Shown: positions 7,923 through 16,500 of the stretch, piece after piece
Position numbering within the stretch: the first letter of the stretch is position 1
Layout of the letters: the number at the start of each line of letters is the position of its first letter
From: Bacillota bacterium
GTDB lineage: Bacteria; Eremiobacterota; SpSt-956; JAKJGF01
Direction: 5' to 3'
Assembly (NCBI GenBank): GCA_029555925.1
Contig: JAKPQU010000162.1
Span: forward strand, 1 to 17,916
DNA: 17,916 nucleotides
Notes under the pieces: model-generated
The model's input: only the letters and a program-made list of their open reading frames with translations
What the model was told of the DNA's origin: nothing
Databases searched by the model: none
Translations under genes and position numbers: made by a program

Positions 7923-8097
7923 GAAGAGTGAGTCATGAAGAGTAAGTCGTGAAGAGTGAAAGGGATGCTTACCCGTCACGCGTTACGATTATAACGCATC
8001 ACGCATCACGCATTACGCATCACGCATTAAGAACCACCCATCACGCGTTACGCGTTACGCGTCACGATTATAGTATCACGCATCACGACTATAAGCA
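7923..8097. repeat. Degenerate heptanucleotide repeat array in the divergent intergenic region
   Basis: The 422-nt gap 7793-8214 holds promoter signals at both ends and this array between them. From 7923 the sequence can be cut into about 25 successive 7-nt units. The left part alternates GAAGAGT with variants; the right part is CACGCAT/TACGCGT and variants, so TGA-bearing units switch from the plus to the minus strand. TCACGCGTTAC occurs at 7976-7986 and 8041-8051. The segment 7963-7994 is repeated exactly, inverted, at 16526-16557. The layout recalls cyanobacterial STRR heptamers, but the units differ. It does not look like a CRISPR array: there are no long unique spacers. An open frame across it is a by-product of the repeats. 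Confidence 0.8.
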
Positions 8098-8169
8098 GGT
8101 ATTAAAATCCCAAATAATTTTTTACCAGAACTGTGATATTCATAACTGGAACAGGTCAGGAATATCTGA

Positions 8170-8175
8170 TATAAT
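8170..8175 (+). promoter_or_regulatory. Candidate -10 box for the 1272-aa gene
   Basis: A perfect TATAAT ends 39 nt before the ATG at 8215. No good -35 lies 16-18 nt upstream (GGAACA at 8148-8153 is a partial match). The start codon has only a weak SD, AAGG at 8204-8207, in an A-rich leader. Confidence 0.3.
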
Positions 8176-8214
8176 TATTTCCACTGAAATTCTATATTAT
8201 TATAAGGTAAAAAA

Positions 8215-11200
8215 ATGAAACAAACATTGATACTATTTATATTATTTATTACCATAACAACAGAGCAGATTCTGGCTGCAGGAAAACCCTTCAATGAATT
8301 CATAATACCTGCAGGTAAAAATTTAAGAGCTATTATCACAGATGATTTCGATCACAATCACATATCAGACATAGCACTCTGTGATTATGAACTGAACTGT
8401 GTCAGCATACTACTGGGACAAAAAAATGGAGAATTCACAAAATCTTCTTATCCTGTAGGACAGAATCCTGTAGCCATTACATCAGGAGATTTTAACAGTG
8501 ACGGTAATACAGACCTGATTGTGCTGAACAGTGCTTTAAACGAACTGGTATTTTTATACGGCACAGGAGATGGCAAATTCATAGTAAAAAAAGAAGAAAG
8601 TTTTTATAAAAATAAAATTTCTCTTATTGCATCCTGCGATTTTAATAGAGACGGGAAAACGGATCTTATAACAGGAGGAGAAGGTACAGGTATATCGATT
8701 TTCAAAGGAGATGGAGACGGAACATTTACAGAAGAAGCAGAATACGGAAACATACAGAACCCTGTAGATATTACCATGGATGATTTCAATATGGATGGCA
8801 TAACTGACATAGCTGTCATTGATAATATTTCAAAGAATCCCTCTGCCGTCATGGCCGATATACCAGGCCATAAAAAAAGAGAAGTACAGGAAATTGTTAT
8901 AATCACCCCCGGAGATAATGGCAGAACAGACACTTTTAAAGGAGGAGTCGGAGAATTAGGCCATATCAGGTCATGTTATTTCAATGATGATATATACCCT
9001 GATCTGGTCATTTCAAATCCGGGCAAAAATCAGGTTATAGTTATGTTAAATCTAGGGCAGGGAACATTTGGCGAGAAAAAAATCATAAATACAGGTATTA
9101 CACCGGAAGGACTGGATGTTAAAGATATAAATAAAGACGGTTTCGCAGAAATAATTACTGCCAATTGGGGAAGTAATACTATAAGTATAATAGAACCATC
9201 GCAGGAGCAGAACATAGCACCTGCATATAAAACAGGAAACAATCCCGACCTGGTTGGTACAGGAGATTTTAATGGTGATAATATTACCGATATAGTTTCA
9301 CTGGCTGCCGGAGGGGGCTATATATATATGTTATGGGGACTGGGAGAAGGAGATTTTTTTGATGGCACCTGCGGTATAACAGGAGAAAGTCCCCTTTCGA
9401 TCTGCAAAGGAGATTTTAATAATGACGGAATAACCGATATAATAACAGCCAATTCATTATCACAGGACTTAAGTATCCTGTCCGGCACCGGTGATGGCAC
9501 ATTTTACGGATTTCCCGTCAGGACAAGGGAATATCCGTCATGTGTGATAGCAGAAGATTTTAATAATGACGGCAATATGGATCTGGCCGTTACAAATAAA
9601 CTCTATAATGGTATAACAGTTCATCTCGGTAATGGCAGAGGAGAATTTTCAGAGAAATGGTCAGGGAAAACAGGGAAAAGACCATGTGATGTAATCTCAG
9701 GAGATTTTAATAATGACGGCCATATCGATCTGGCTGTAGCCAATTCCCAATCAAACAGCATTTCCATTCTTACAGGTCAGGGAGACGGAACATTCGAAAA
9801 AGGTGATGTTTATAATACAGGGGAAGAGCCGGTAAAGATTGTAAAAGGTGATTTTAACTGTGATAAAAAAGAAGATATTGCCTGTGCCGAACGTGGTTCT
9901 AAAAAGATTTCACTGTTTGTCGGTAAAGGAGACGGCACATTTTTATCTCCCCTGAGTTTTCCCGTAGAAGGTACACCTTCCTGTGTCCTGGCAGACCATA
10001 GCGATGGCCATGATGCTGCCGATCTTATAGTGGCAGATTACGATAATAAAAAATTATTACTCTTCAAAGGTGACAGGAGTAAATTACTTATAAATACCGG
10101 CGAAATAAATCTTCCTGGGAAGCCTGTATATCTGGCATCCCGGAGAAATGGTATCATAGCTGCATGTGAAGAAAATATAATTACCTTTATAGAAAATTTT
10201 TCTCTGAAGACAGATTTTTTCACTGAAAATTCTCCGGTGGCATGCATAGCAGGAAATTTTCTCTCAAATACAGGGGAAAGTATAGTATATTTAACAAAAG
10301 ATGAACAGTATATAAAATTACTTACAAATGAAAAGGGTCTCGAAGATTTACAGAAAAAAAAGGAAGAAAGAAAAAATCTCATAAAAGACTCGGAGGATTT
10401 TCTCTCTAAAGGCATTTATTATGAAAAGCAGGGCAATTATTCTTATGCCAGAGAAAATTATGAAAAAGCTCTGCAATTAAATCCTGAATCAAAGGAAATA
10501 TATTACAGAATTGGCCTTCTGGAGGAAGAAACAGGCTCTCATGAGAGAGCCATAAAATTTTACCGGAAAGTCCTCGACCTTACGTCAATCAAAAGAGAAG
10601 GTGAACTCTCCGAAGAAACACGTTCAGAACTCAATTCCCACCTTGGTTACTGCTATTACAGAACGGGGAAAACAGAAGAAGGTAAAGCATTATGCAGAAG
10701 AGAGCAGGATAAAAGCCCTCTTGCTCTCTTTACCCTTGGGCTTATTTATTTACAGAAAGGTGAACATGCCCTTGCTCTTCATACATTTAAAAAATATCTT
10801 AACAGTAATTTCCTCTGTGATTACCAGAAACAAAATGTTATAGAAGCAAGAGAATTTATAGTGGAACTGGAATTAAAATCTCTTGGAGACTGGCTTCCTC
10901 TCATAGAAATGCTGGGAAGACCGGGAAATAAAGAAGCAATAGAAAAACTTAAATTATATACAAACTATAAAACTATAGAAGATCTTATAAAAACATACAG
11001 AAAAATTATTTCTACAGACAAAACCATTACTCAAAGAAGTTTACCTGCTCTGGAAGAACTACTTTCTGACCATATAAAAGAACCATGGAAAAAATATGGT
11101 TATATTACACCTGACAGCGCGTATTATTCCGATAAAGCTGTTTATAAAGCTCCTTACAATGACAGAGGACATTCCTGTTTTTATAAATCGGAAGACATGG

Positions 11201-12033
11201 GTCTCACATGGATAAAATTGCTGAAAACAGATAACATAATAAACTCCGTTACATTCATAAAACCTGATATAATAATAGTCTTCACAGGAGACAATTCTGA
11301 AGGCTCCATACTCAGAAGTTCCGACGGAGGACTCACATGGGAACATGTTATGGAAACTTCATCGTCTGTAAAAAAGGTTTTATTATCTGGCAATATGTTA
11401 TATATTCTTACAGAAAAAAGCGGTCTTTTTGCATCAAAAGATTCCGGTATTAGCTGGTATTTATGCGGTTACGAACCGGAACCGGCAGGACAACAGTCAG
11501 CGCCTGTTCCACAAAATTCCATTCTGGTAAATAAAATTAAAAACTGGACAGAGGAGCTAGAAGAAGAAGGTAAAATTAATATAGAAAAAATCCTGGAAAA
11601 CTTTAAAGGAAGTTTTTTTGTTTTACTGTCGAAAAATTACTATAATCTGAATAAAGAGTTGATAACATATAATTACATAATAAAAAGTAATGACGGCGGC
11701 AATACATGGGAAAGCGTAAAGTTTCCCGTAAAAGAGAGTTATATAGATCTTTATGTTTCTTACAAAAGAGGTAATAACAATATCTTTCGATACAGAAGTA
11801 CAGGAAAAGGACTGAGTATTTTTTCAATAAATGAAAAAGGAGAATTCTATATAAAATATAATGGAGATATGGATCTTTACAGATCCTACGATGAAGGGGA
11901 AAACTGGCAGCTTATACCATCTGTTCCGGGAAATAAAATCTATAATATAGATACAGATAATCAGGAAATTATAAACGTTACTACAGAAGGAGGACTTTTT
12001 ACAAGTACAGACGGAGGAGTTACCTGGGATTGA
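8215..12033 (+). CDS. Secreted FG-GAP/VCBS - TPR - Asp-box repeat protein (1272 aa)
   Basis: Residues 1-22 form a Sec signal peptide (hydrophobic core, probable cleavage near ILAAGK). Residues about 44-610 hold roughly a dozen FG-GAP/VCBS repeats with Ca-binding-type loops such as DFNNDGITDIITAN and DFNNDGHIDLAVAN, expected to form beta-propeller blades. Residues about 729-880 contain TPR helices (GIYYEKQGNYSYARENYEKA begins at 733). Residues about 980-1272 carry six Asp-box (BNR-type) motifs: SEDMGLTW 992, SSDGGLTW 1035, SKDSGISW 1074, SNDGGNTW 1158, SYDEGENW 1224 and STDGGVTW 1264. Two propellers joined by a TPR hinge suggest extracytoplasmic binding or a surface scaffold. The Asp boxes alone do not show sialidase activity. 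The protein stops one residue after the last Asp box, and several more stops follow in frame, so the last blade may be incomplete. Confidence 0.9.
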   Translation: MKQTLILFILFITITTEQILAAGKPFNEFIIPAGKNLRAIITDDFDHNHISDIALCDYELNCVSILLGQKNGEFTKSSYPVGQNPVAITSGDFNSDGNTDLIVLNSALNELVFLYGTGDGKFIVKKEESFYKNKISLIASCDFNRDGKTDLITGGEGTGISIFKGDGDGTFTEEAEYGNIQNPVDITMDDFNMDGITDIAVIDNISKNPSAVMADIPGHKKREVQEIVIITPGDNGRTDTFKGGVGELGHIRSCYFNDDIYPDLVISNPGKNQVIVMLNLGQGTFGEKKIINTGITPEGLDVKDINKDGFAEIITANWGSNTISIIEPSQEQNIAPAYKTGNNPDLVGTGDFNGDNITDIVSLAAGGGYIYMLWGLGEGDFFDGTCGITGESPLSICKGDFNNDGITDIITANSLSQDLSILSGTGDGTFYGFPVRTREYPSCVIAEDFNNDGNMDLAVTNKLYNGITVHLGNGRGEFSEKWSGKTGKRPCDVISGDFNNDGHIDLAVANSQSNSISILTGQGDGTFEKGDVYNTGEEPVKIVKGDFNCDKKEDIACAERGSKKISLFVGKGDGTFLSPLSFPVEGTPSCVLADHSDGHDAADLIVADYDNKKLLLFKGDRSKLLINTGEINLPGKPVYLASRRNGIIAACEENIITFIENFSLKTDFFTENSPVACIAGNFLSNTGESIVYLTKDEQYIKLLTNEKGLEDLQKKKEERKNLIKDSEDFLSKGIYYEKQGNYSYARENYEKALQLNPESKEIYYRIGLLEEETGSHERAIKFYRKVLDLTSIKREGELSEETRSELNSHLGYCYYRTGKTEEGKALCRREQDKSPLALFTLGLIYLQKGEHALALHTFKKYLNSNFLCDYQKQNVIEAREFIVELELKSLGDWLPLIEMLGRPGNKEAIEKLKLYTNYKTIEDLIKTYRKIISTDKTITQRSLPALEELLSDHIKEPWKKYGYITPDSAYYSDKAVYKAPYNDRGHSCFYKSEDMGLTWIKLLKTDNIINSVTFIKPDIIIVFTGDNSEGSILRSSDGGLTWEHVMETSSSVKKVLLSGNMLYILTEKSGLFASKDSGISWYLCGYEPEPAGQQSAPVPQNSILVNKIKNWTEELEEEGKINIEKILENFKGSFFVLLSKNYYNLNKELITYNYIIKSNDGGNTWESVKFPVKESYIDLYVSYKRGNNNIFRYRSTGKGLSIFSINEKGEFYIKYNGDMDLYRSYDEGENWQLIPSVPGNKIYNIDTDNQEIINVTTEGGLFTSTDGGVTWD

Positions 12034-12088
12034 TAGAATTAGTAGGGGCACACGGCACACCGGCCATTCTAATGCGGTCACAACGAGG

Positions 12089-12132
12089 TATGAGAATCTG
12101 TTCCTCACGCGTTACCCGTTATGATTCTCATA
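12089..12132 (+). repeat. Hairpin carrying a heptamer-repeat core in its loop
   Basis: Perfect 10-bp arms (12089-12098 and 12123-12132) enclose a 24-nt loop that contains TCACGCGTTAC (12105-12115), the same 11-nt core found in the arrays at 7923-8097 and, inverted, at 16534-16544. It lies in the 121-nt gap between the 1272-aa gene and the esterase gene, 8 nt before the latter's SD. There is no T-tract, so it is not a standard terminator. It could be an mRNA-stability element or a small mobile repeat. Confidence 0.6.
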
Positions 12133-12154
12133 TAAAAAACTAAGGAGTATCAAA

Positions 12155-12976
12155 ATGATTATTGAAACACAGGAAATCACATCCAAATATTTAAAAAATA
12201 CAAGAAAACTATATACCCTCTTGCCACCCGGGTACAACAAAAACAAGGACAGACTTTATCCGGTATTTTATATGAATGATGGCCAGAATCTTTATACCAT
12301 TGAGCAGGAAGGTCAGTGGTTTAAAAAATGGAATATGGATATAATAGTAGACACTATGCTTAAAAAAAATTATATGGAAGAAATAGTTGTTGTCGGAATA
12401 GCCAATACAAAGAGAAGAGAATACGAATACACTCCTACCTATGATATGTTGGAACAAGGCGGTGGGGGAGCAAATCTATATATGAAATTCGTAATAGACG
12501 AAGTAAAACCTCTCATAGAAAAATCTTACAGAGTCTACAGTCATCGTGATCATATAGCTTTCGGAGGTTCATCACTGGGAGGTATACTTACTCTTTATGC
12601 AGGAATAAAACACTCTTCGGTTTTCAGTAAACTGGCTGTCATTTCGCCTTCTCTGTGGTGGGATTTCGGTGTCATGTTTGATCTTACCCGAAACTGGGAG
12701 GTAGACCCTTCTACTCTGAAAATATGGCTTGACATAGGCAGAAAAGAAGGGACTGTTACAAGAAAAGAAAACCTGAATAAAATATTAAAAGAAATATACA
12801 GACCTGTTCATTTCAACAGGGTTCTGAGAGATATACTCATAAAAAAAGGCTTTGTAAAAAACAAAAACTTTAAATGTATAGAAGATGTAAAAGGACTTCA
12901 TGACGAATATTCCTGGGGCAGAAGAATGTATCCTATGCTCAGATTCTTTTTCCCTAAAAAAGATATTGATGGGTGA
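12155..12976 (+). CDS. Putative esterase, alpha/beta hydrolase of the Esterase (PF00756/YieL-Fes) type
   Basis: The fold family is suggested by the N-terminal strand LYTLLPPGYN, then YPVFYMNDGQN, VVVGIANTKRREYEYTP, the nucleophile elbow FGGSSLGG (Ser140 in G-S-S-L-G), WLDIGRKEGT with Asp193, and GLHDEYSWGRRM with His249. Together these give a complete Ser-Asp/Glu-His set. The family hydrolyses ester bonds of carbohydrates, siderophores or acyl groups; the substrate cannot be told here. There is no signal peptide, so it is probably cytoplasmic. A good SD, TAAGGAG (12141-12147), is 7 nt from the ATG. At 273 aa it is normal length. It may be co-transcribed with the 1272-aa gene. The last two residues and the TGA stop are made by the first unit of a heptamer array, so the extreme C-terminus is repeat-derived. 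Confidence 0.88.
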   Translation: MIIETQEITSKYLKNTRKLYTLLPPGYNKNKDRLYPVFYMNDGQNLYTIEQEGQWFKKWNMDIIVDTMLKKNYMEEIVVVGIANTKRREYEYTPTYDMLEQGGGGANLYMKFVIDEVKPLIEKSYRVYSHRDHIAFGGSSLGGILTLYAGIKHSSVFSKLAVISPSLWWDFGVMFDLTRNWEVDPSTLKIWLDIGRKEGTVTRKENLNKILKEIYRPVHFNRVLRDILIKKGFVKNKNFKCIEDVKGLHDEYSWGRRMYPMLRFFFPKKDIDG

Positions 12977-13047
12977 TGGGTGATAGGTGATAGGTGATGG
13001 GTTATAAAATTTTCCCATTCACACTTCACACTTCACACTTCACGCCT
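12968..13047. repeat. Heptamer array overlapping the esterase stop codon
   Basis: Five 7-nt units of GATGGGT/GATAGGT type run from 12968 to 13002; the first contains the esterase stop codon. After a 12-nt A/T-rich loop the polarity flips to three CACACTT units (13020-13040) and CACGCCT. GTGATGGG (12994-13001) can pair with CCCATTCAC (13014-13022) with one bulge, and each outer GTGA can pair with a TCAC, so the whole array may fold as a long imperfect hairpin. No T-tract follows it. Confidence 0.75.
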
Positions 13048-13107
13048 TAAGAGATTTCTTTTTCCATTGTACATAAAATCACATGTCATTTTTAAACACA
13101 ATCGATA

Positions 13108-13136
13108 TTGTAATGATATATATTCTATGATATTAT
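13108..13136 (+). promoter_or_regulatory. Candidate promoter of the kinase gene
   Basis: TTGTAA (13108-13113), a 17-nt spacer and TATTAT (13131-13136) match 4/6 and 5/6 of the sigma-70 consensus and lie 28 nt before the ATG. An inverted repeat ACAAT-CGAT-ATTGT (13098-13111) overlaps the -35 and could be an operator. The SD of the gene is weak (GGTGAC about 5 nt before the ATG). Confidence 0.4.
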
Positions 13137-13164
13137 GTAAAGAAAAAATATTTTGGTGACATAA

Positions 13165-16100
13165 ATGGATATTCCACAGACCTTTTATGATAGAGTTGAA
13201 TATTTATTTCCCTATCCTATAGCTTCATGTTTGAGTAAATTCAGAGAAACTCAAAAAGGCGTGGAGAAAATCAATGCATTTATAAAACTGTTCGATATAA
13301 TAATAAAGTACTGCACAATCATAGCTCTCTGTAATTATTTCTCAGACAGGAAAAACGATGAATCCAGTGATAGTCCTGTACTTAATTTTCTGAAAGACGG
13401 AAAATCAGACAGCACAGGATGGCTCGAAATTTTGCAACTTATACTAAAAAATTATCTATCCAGAAGAAATGAATTTTTCATACCGGAGCTCTGTTCTTTT
13501 ATATTTGACAGTGATGATAAACTTACGGAAAACTTTGAAAGACTTGAAGAAGGCATAAATATATCTGGTAAAATTTTAGATAAACAGGGTAGTCTTTATT
13601 CCGAAAAGCTGGAAGTTCTTGTAATAGAAGTACTGGAAGAACTGTCATTCCTTCAAAACTATCCTCTCATAAAACCTATTATTGTTACACCTCAGGGAGA
13701 AAATTTTTCCCTGAATGCCTATAGATGTATGGGAAGTGATACAAAATTCAAATATGACCGAATAACCTGTAAGTCTCCCTTTTCTCTCCAGAAACTTCAA
13801 ATACTTAACCCTCTGAAAAAAGAACTACTGGAACTCCATCCATTTTTATTTCCGAGCCTCTGCACCGAATGTCAGAGAACCCATATATTTATGTTTGACT
13901 ATATTTATTCCGATAAAGTAAATTATATCTATCCTGTTGAAAATCATAGACTGCCATGCACATCTGTAAAAAAAGATCTGGAACATATTGTATCAAGGAG
14001 TATTCCTCTCAGGAAACAGATCTATTATGAAGACCTGTGGATTGAGTCACGGGCTTACAGAGAGAAAAATCTGGCTGAAAAATACAGATTGCTTGAACTG
14101 GTAGGTAGTGGCGGTATGGGAGATGTATATAAAGCACTTCAGATTAATCTTGGTACAATCAGAGCTATAAAAATACTTCCTCAGAACCTGTGCGGAAATC
14201 TTAAATACATAAAAAGATTTGAGAGGGAAGCCAGACTTGCTGCCAGACTGGAGCATGAAAATATAGTCAGGGTCATAGATGTAGGAGAAACAGGACTGGA
14301 AAGATATATAGTAATGGAATATATAGAAGGTAAAACCCTTCGCGATGTGTTGAATGAAAGAAAAACCCTTCCAGAGGAGGAAGTTATACCTCTGGCAACA
14401 GCCATAGCATCAGGCCTGTCCTGGATCCATCAGAATGAAATTATACATAGAGATATAAAACCTGAAAACATAATGATAGATGTAAACGGGAAGGTAAAAA
14501 TAGCCGATTTCGGCATATCCAAATCTACAGGTTCTCCAAGGGTTACAGCTGTAGGAGCACCAATTGGAACAGCCCAGTATCTCTCTCCGGAACAGGCTTC
14601 AGGCCATGGAGAAGTAGGATTTTATTCAGACATATATTCACTCGGTATAGTACTTTATGAAATGATGGCAGGCCATTTCCCCTATGAATTTAAAGATGAC
14701 AATCCTTTCTCTATAGCTTATACCATAATAAATACAGAGGTTACTCCCATAAAAGAAACTGCTCCGGATATATCTTCAAATCTTGAAGCGATAGTTATGA
14801 AGTGTCTGGAAAAAGACCCGGGGAAACGTTATCATGATGCACAGGAAATTCTAAAAAAATTAAAGAGCATATCAGAAAAAAATCATAAAACAGATGCCCC
14901 CCTGTCGGCTTTCTTTGAAGGACTCAGGTGGAGCGGTAAATCTACCCAGGAAGTAGGGCCTGTTGTAGAAAAAAGCACAGAAAAAAAATTACAGAAATTT
15001 GATGAAGAGATGAAAGATAAAGAATATTCTGATAGTGAGAATAAATACAGCAAACTTGTGGAAAGTTTTCTTTCAAAGGGATTTATGACAGAGGAAGAAA
15101 AAGAAATAATAAAATCTGCAAGAGAAAATTTAAATATATCCGGTGAGCAGAATATAAGAATATTCTCTGAAGTAAAGGATAGATATAAGGAAAAAATTAA
15201 CAGGGCAAGAAATCAAAGGGAAGATACGGCAGAAAATATAGAAGAAAAGGTTAAAGCATATATAGAAAAAGGCAATGAATATTATGAGAGAAAAAATTAT
15301 AACAGTGCAATAAAGGAATATAAAGCCGCCCTTGAACTGTCAGATAGTCCCGATATACACAACAGTATCGGTGCAACCTATTGTTTGCTCGGAAGATATG
15401 ACCGGGCCATAATAGAATTCGAAGCATCTCTAAAGCTTGACAGGAATAATGCTCTTGCAATCAGGAACTTGAATCATATCTATGGGTTAAAAAAAAGAAA
15501 CATAACAAGGAAAATGTATGGAGACAGTATTGACGGGGAAAGAAATGGTACAGATATAGACAGAGAGAAATTAAAAATGGCTTCTGACCATTTCAGACAA
15601 TTTCTTGAGAGACTCTGGAGCAAAACTTATGTAACAGATAAAGAGCAGAAAGAAATCGAGTTAATGAAACAAAAGTTACAGTTACCGGAACATGTTTCCC
15701 GCCATATAGAAAGAGAGGTTGAAAGAGAAAGTGAAGACAGGATTAAAGCAAGGGAAACATACAGACTGGATGTAATGGATATGGCAATAACCAGTTACAA
15801 CACTCTTCTGGAAAATCTGTGGCATAAAGGTTATCTCACAGAAGAAGATAAAAAATACATGAAGTTACAGAAAGAAGAATATAACCTCCCATTTGATATA
15901 TCGGAGCAGATAGAAAAAGACGTTGAAAATAGTGTAAAGGCAAAAGATAAAGAAAGAGTTGAAAAAGCTCTTAAAGATTACAGAGAATTGCTTAATGATT
16001 ACTGGAGAAAAGGATTTCTATCACAGAAAGAAAAAGAATCCCTTGAAAAATACAGAATACAGCACAGATTACCTGACGAGAAAATTCTTGCCATAGAAAA

Positions 16101-16500
16101 GGATATTAAAAACAGATATTATAAAAATAAAATAGAACTGGCCATAAATAAAGAAGGCCGTGAACTGGCTGATGTTGATGACTGGCCTGAAGAGTACAGC
16201 AGTCCGTCAGCTCCTTCTTTTGTAAGCAGGGAAAAAGAACTGGAAGAACTTTTATCTTATGCCATGTCTTCCGATAAGATGGAACAGGATATGGCTTTCT
16301 GGGCACTTCTGAATACCTTCGAAACTCTCATAAAAGAATTAAATGCAGATAAACGTGATTGGGCCACACCGTCATTTGTCAAATCTTTAAGAAAAGCAAA
16401 ACATATAATTCCAAAGGAAAAAGCAAGACTCATATCTTTAATTGATAATATCTTCAAAGGACTTACAAGATCTACAAGAAGATTTGCAGGCAGGCATTGA
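13165..16500 (+). CDS. Ser/Thr protein kinase with novel N-terminal domain, TPR and fourfold C-terminal repeat (1111 aa)
   Basis: The Hanks-type kinase domain spans about 307-570. It has the P-loop GSGGMG (314-319), Lys336, alpha-C Glu355, HRDIKPEN (catalytic Asp430, Asn435), DFG Asp448 and SPE (474-476), so it should be active. Residues 1-290 are a separate helical region beginning FPYPIASCLSKF, with a possible metal site C233-x2-C236 and H261-x3-C265. Residues about 700-770 hold two TPRs. Four copies of a 60-70 residue repeat centred on L/W-x-K-G-Y/F-L-T-x-E-E-K lie at about 628-675, 809-860, 877-928 and 939-985. A helical domain follows (1010-1111). No transmembrane helix is seen, unlike many PASTA kinases, so it is likely cytoplasmic and assembled through the TPR and repeat region. 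No substrate is evident. The TGA stop is in phase with the heptamer array that follows. Confidence 0.92.
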   Translation: MDIPQTFYDRVEYLFPYPIASCLSKFRETQKGVEKINAFIKLFDIIIKYCTIIALCNYFSDRKNDESSDSPVLNFLKDGKSDSTGWLEILQLILKNYLSRRNEFFIPELCSFIFDSDDKLTENFERLEEGINISGKILDKQGSLYSEKLEVLVIEVLEELSFLQNYPLIKPIIVTPQGENFSLNAYRCMGSDTKFKYDRITCKSPFSLQKLQILNPLKKELLELHPFLFPSLCTECQRTHIFMFDYIYSDKVNYIYPVENHRLPCTSVKKDLEHIVSRSIPLRKQIYYEDLWIESRAYREKNLAEKYRLLELVGSGGMGDVYKALQINLGTIRAIKILPQNLCGNLKYIKRFEREARLAARLEHENIVRVIDVGETGLERYIVMEYIEGKTLRDVLNERKTLPEEEVIPLATAIASGLSWIHQNEIIHRDIKPENIMIDVNGKVKIADFGISKSTGSPRVTAVGAPIGTAQYLSPEQASGHGEVGFYSDIYSLGIVLYEMMAGHFPYEFKDDNPFSIAYTIINTEVTPIKETAPDISSNLEAIVMKCLEKDPGKRYHDAQEILKKLKSISEKNHKTDAPLSAFFEGLRWSGKSTQEVGPVVEKSTEKKLQKFDEEMKDKEYSDSENKYSKLVESFLSKGFMTEEEKEIIKSARENLNISGEQNIRIFSEVKDRYKEKINRARNQREDTAENIEEKVKAYIEKGNEYYERKNYNSAIKEYKAALELSDSPDIHNSIGATYCLLGRYDRAIIEFEASLKLDRNNALAIRNLNHIYGLKKRNITRKMYGDSIDGERNGTDIDREKLKMASDHFRQFLERLWSKTYVTDKEQKEIELMKQKLQLPEHVSRHIEREVERESEDRIKARETYRLDVMDMAITSYNTLLENLWHKGYLTEEDKKYMKLQKEEYNLPFDISEQIEKDVENSVKAKDKERVEKALKDYRELLNDYWRKGFLSQKEKESLEKYRIQHRLPDEKILAIEKDIKNRYYKNKIELAINKEGRELADVDDWPEEYSSPSAPSFVSREKELEELLSYAMSSDKMEQDMAFWALLNTFETLIKELNADKRDWATPSFVKSLRKAKHIIPKEKARLISLIDNIFKGLTRSTRRFAGRH

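Noticed and set aside
7923..8097. Possible CRISPR array
   Set aside because: Units are 7 nt and contiguous, with no spacers of 25-40 nt, no long conserved repeat and no cas genes nearby.
7949..8218. 89-aa plus-strand frame rich in THHASRITHH-type repeats
   Set aside because: It is the translation of the heptamer array. A matching peptide appears from the inverted copy at 16257-16571 only because the DNA repeat is shared.
8215..12033. Sialidase assignment from the Asp boxes
   Set aside because: Asp boxes are structural and occur in many propellers. I see no FRIP motif or arginine triad.
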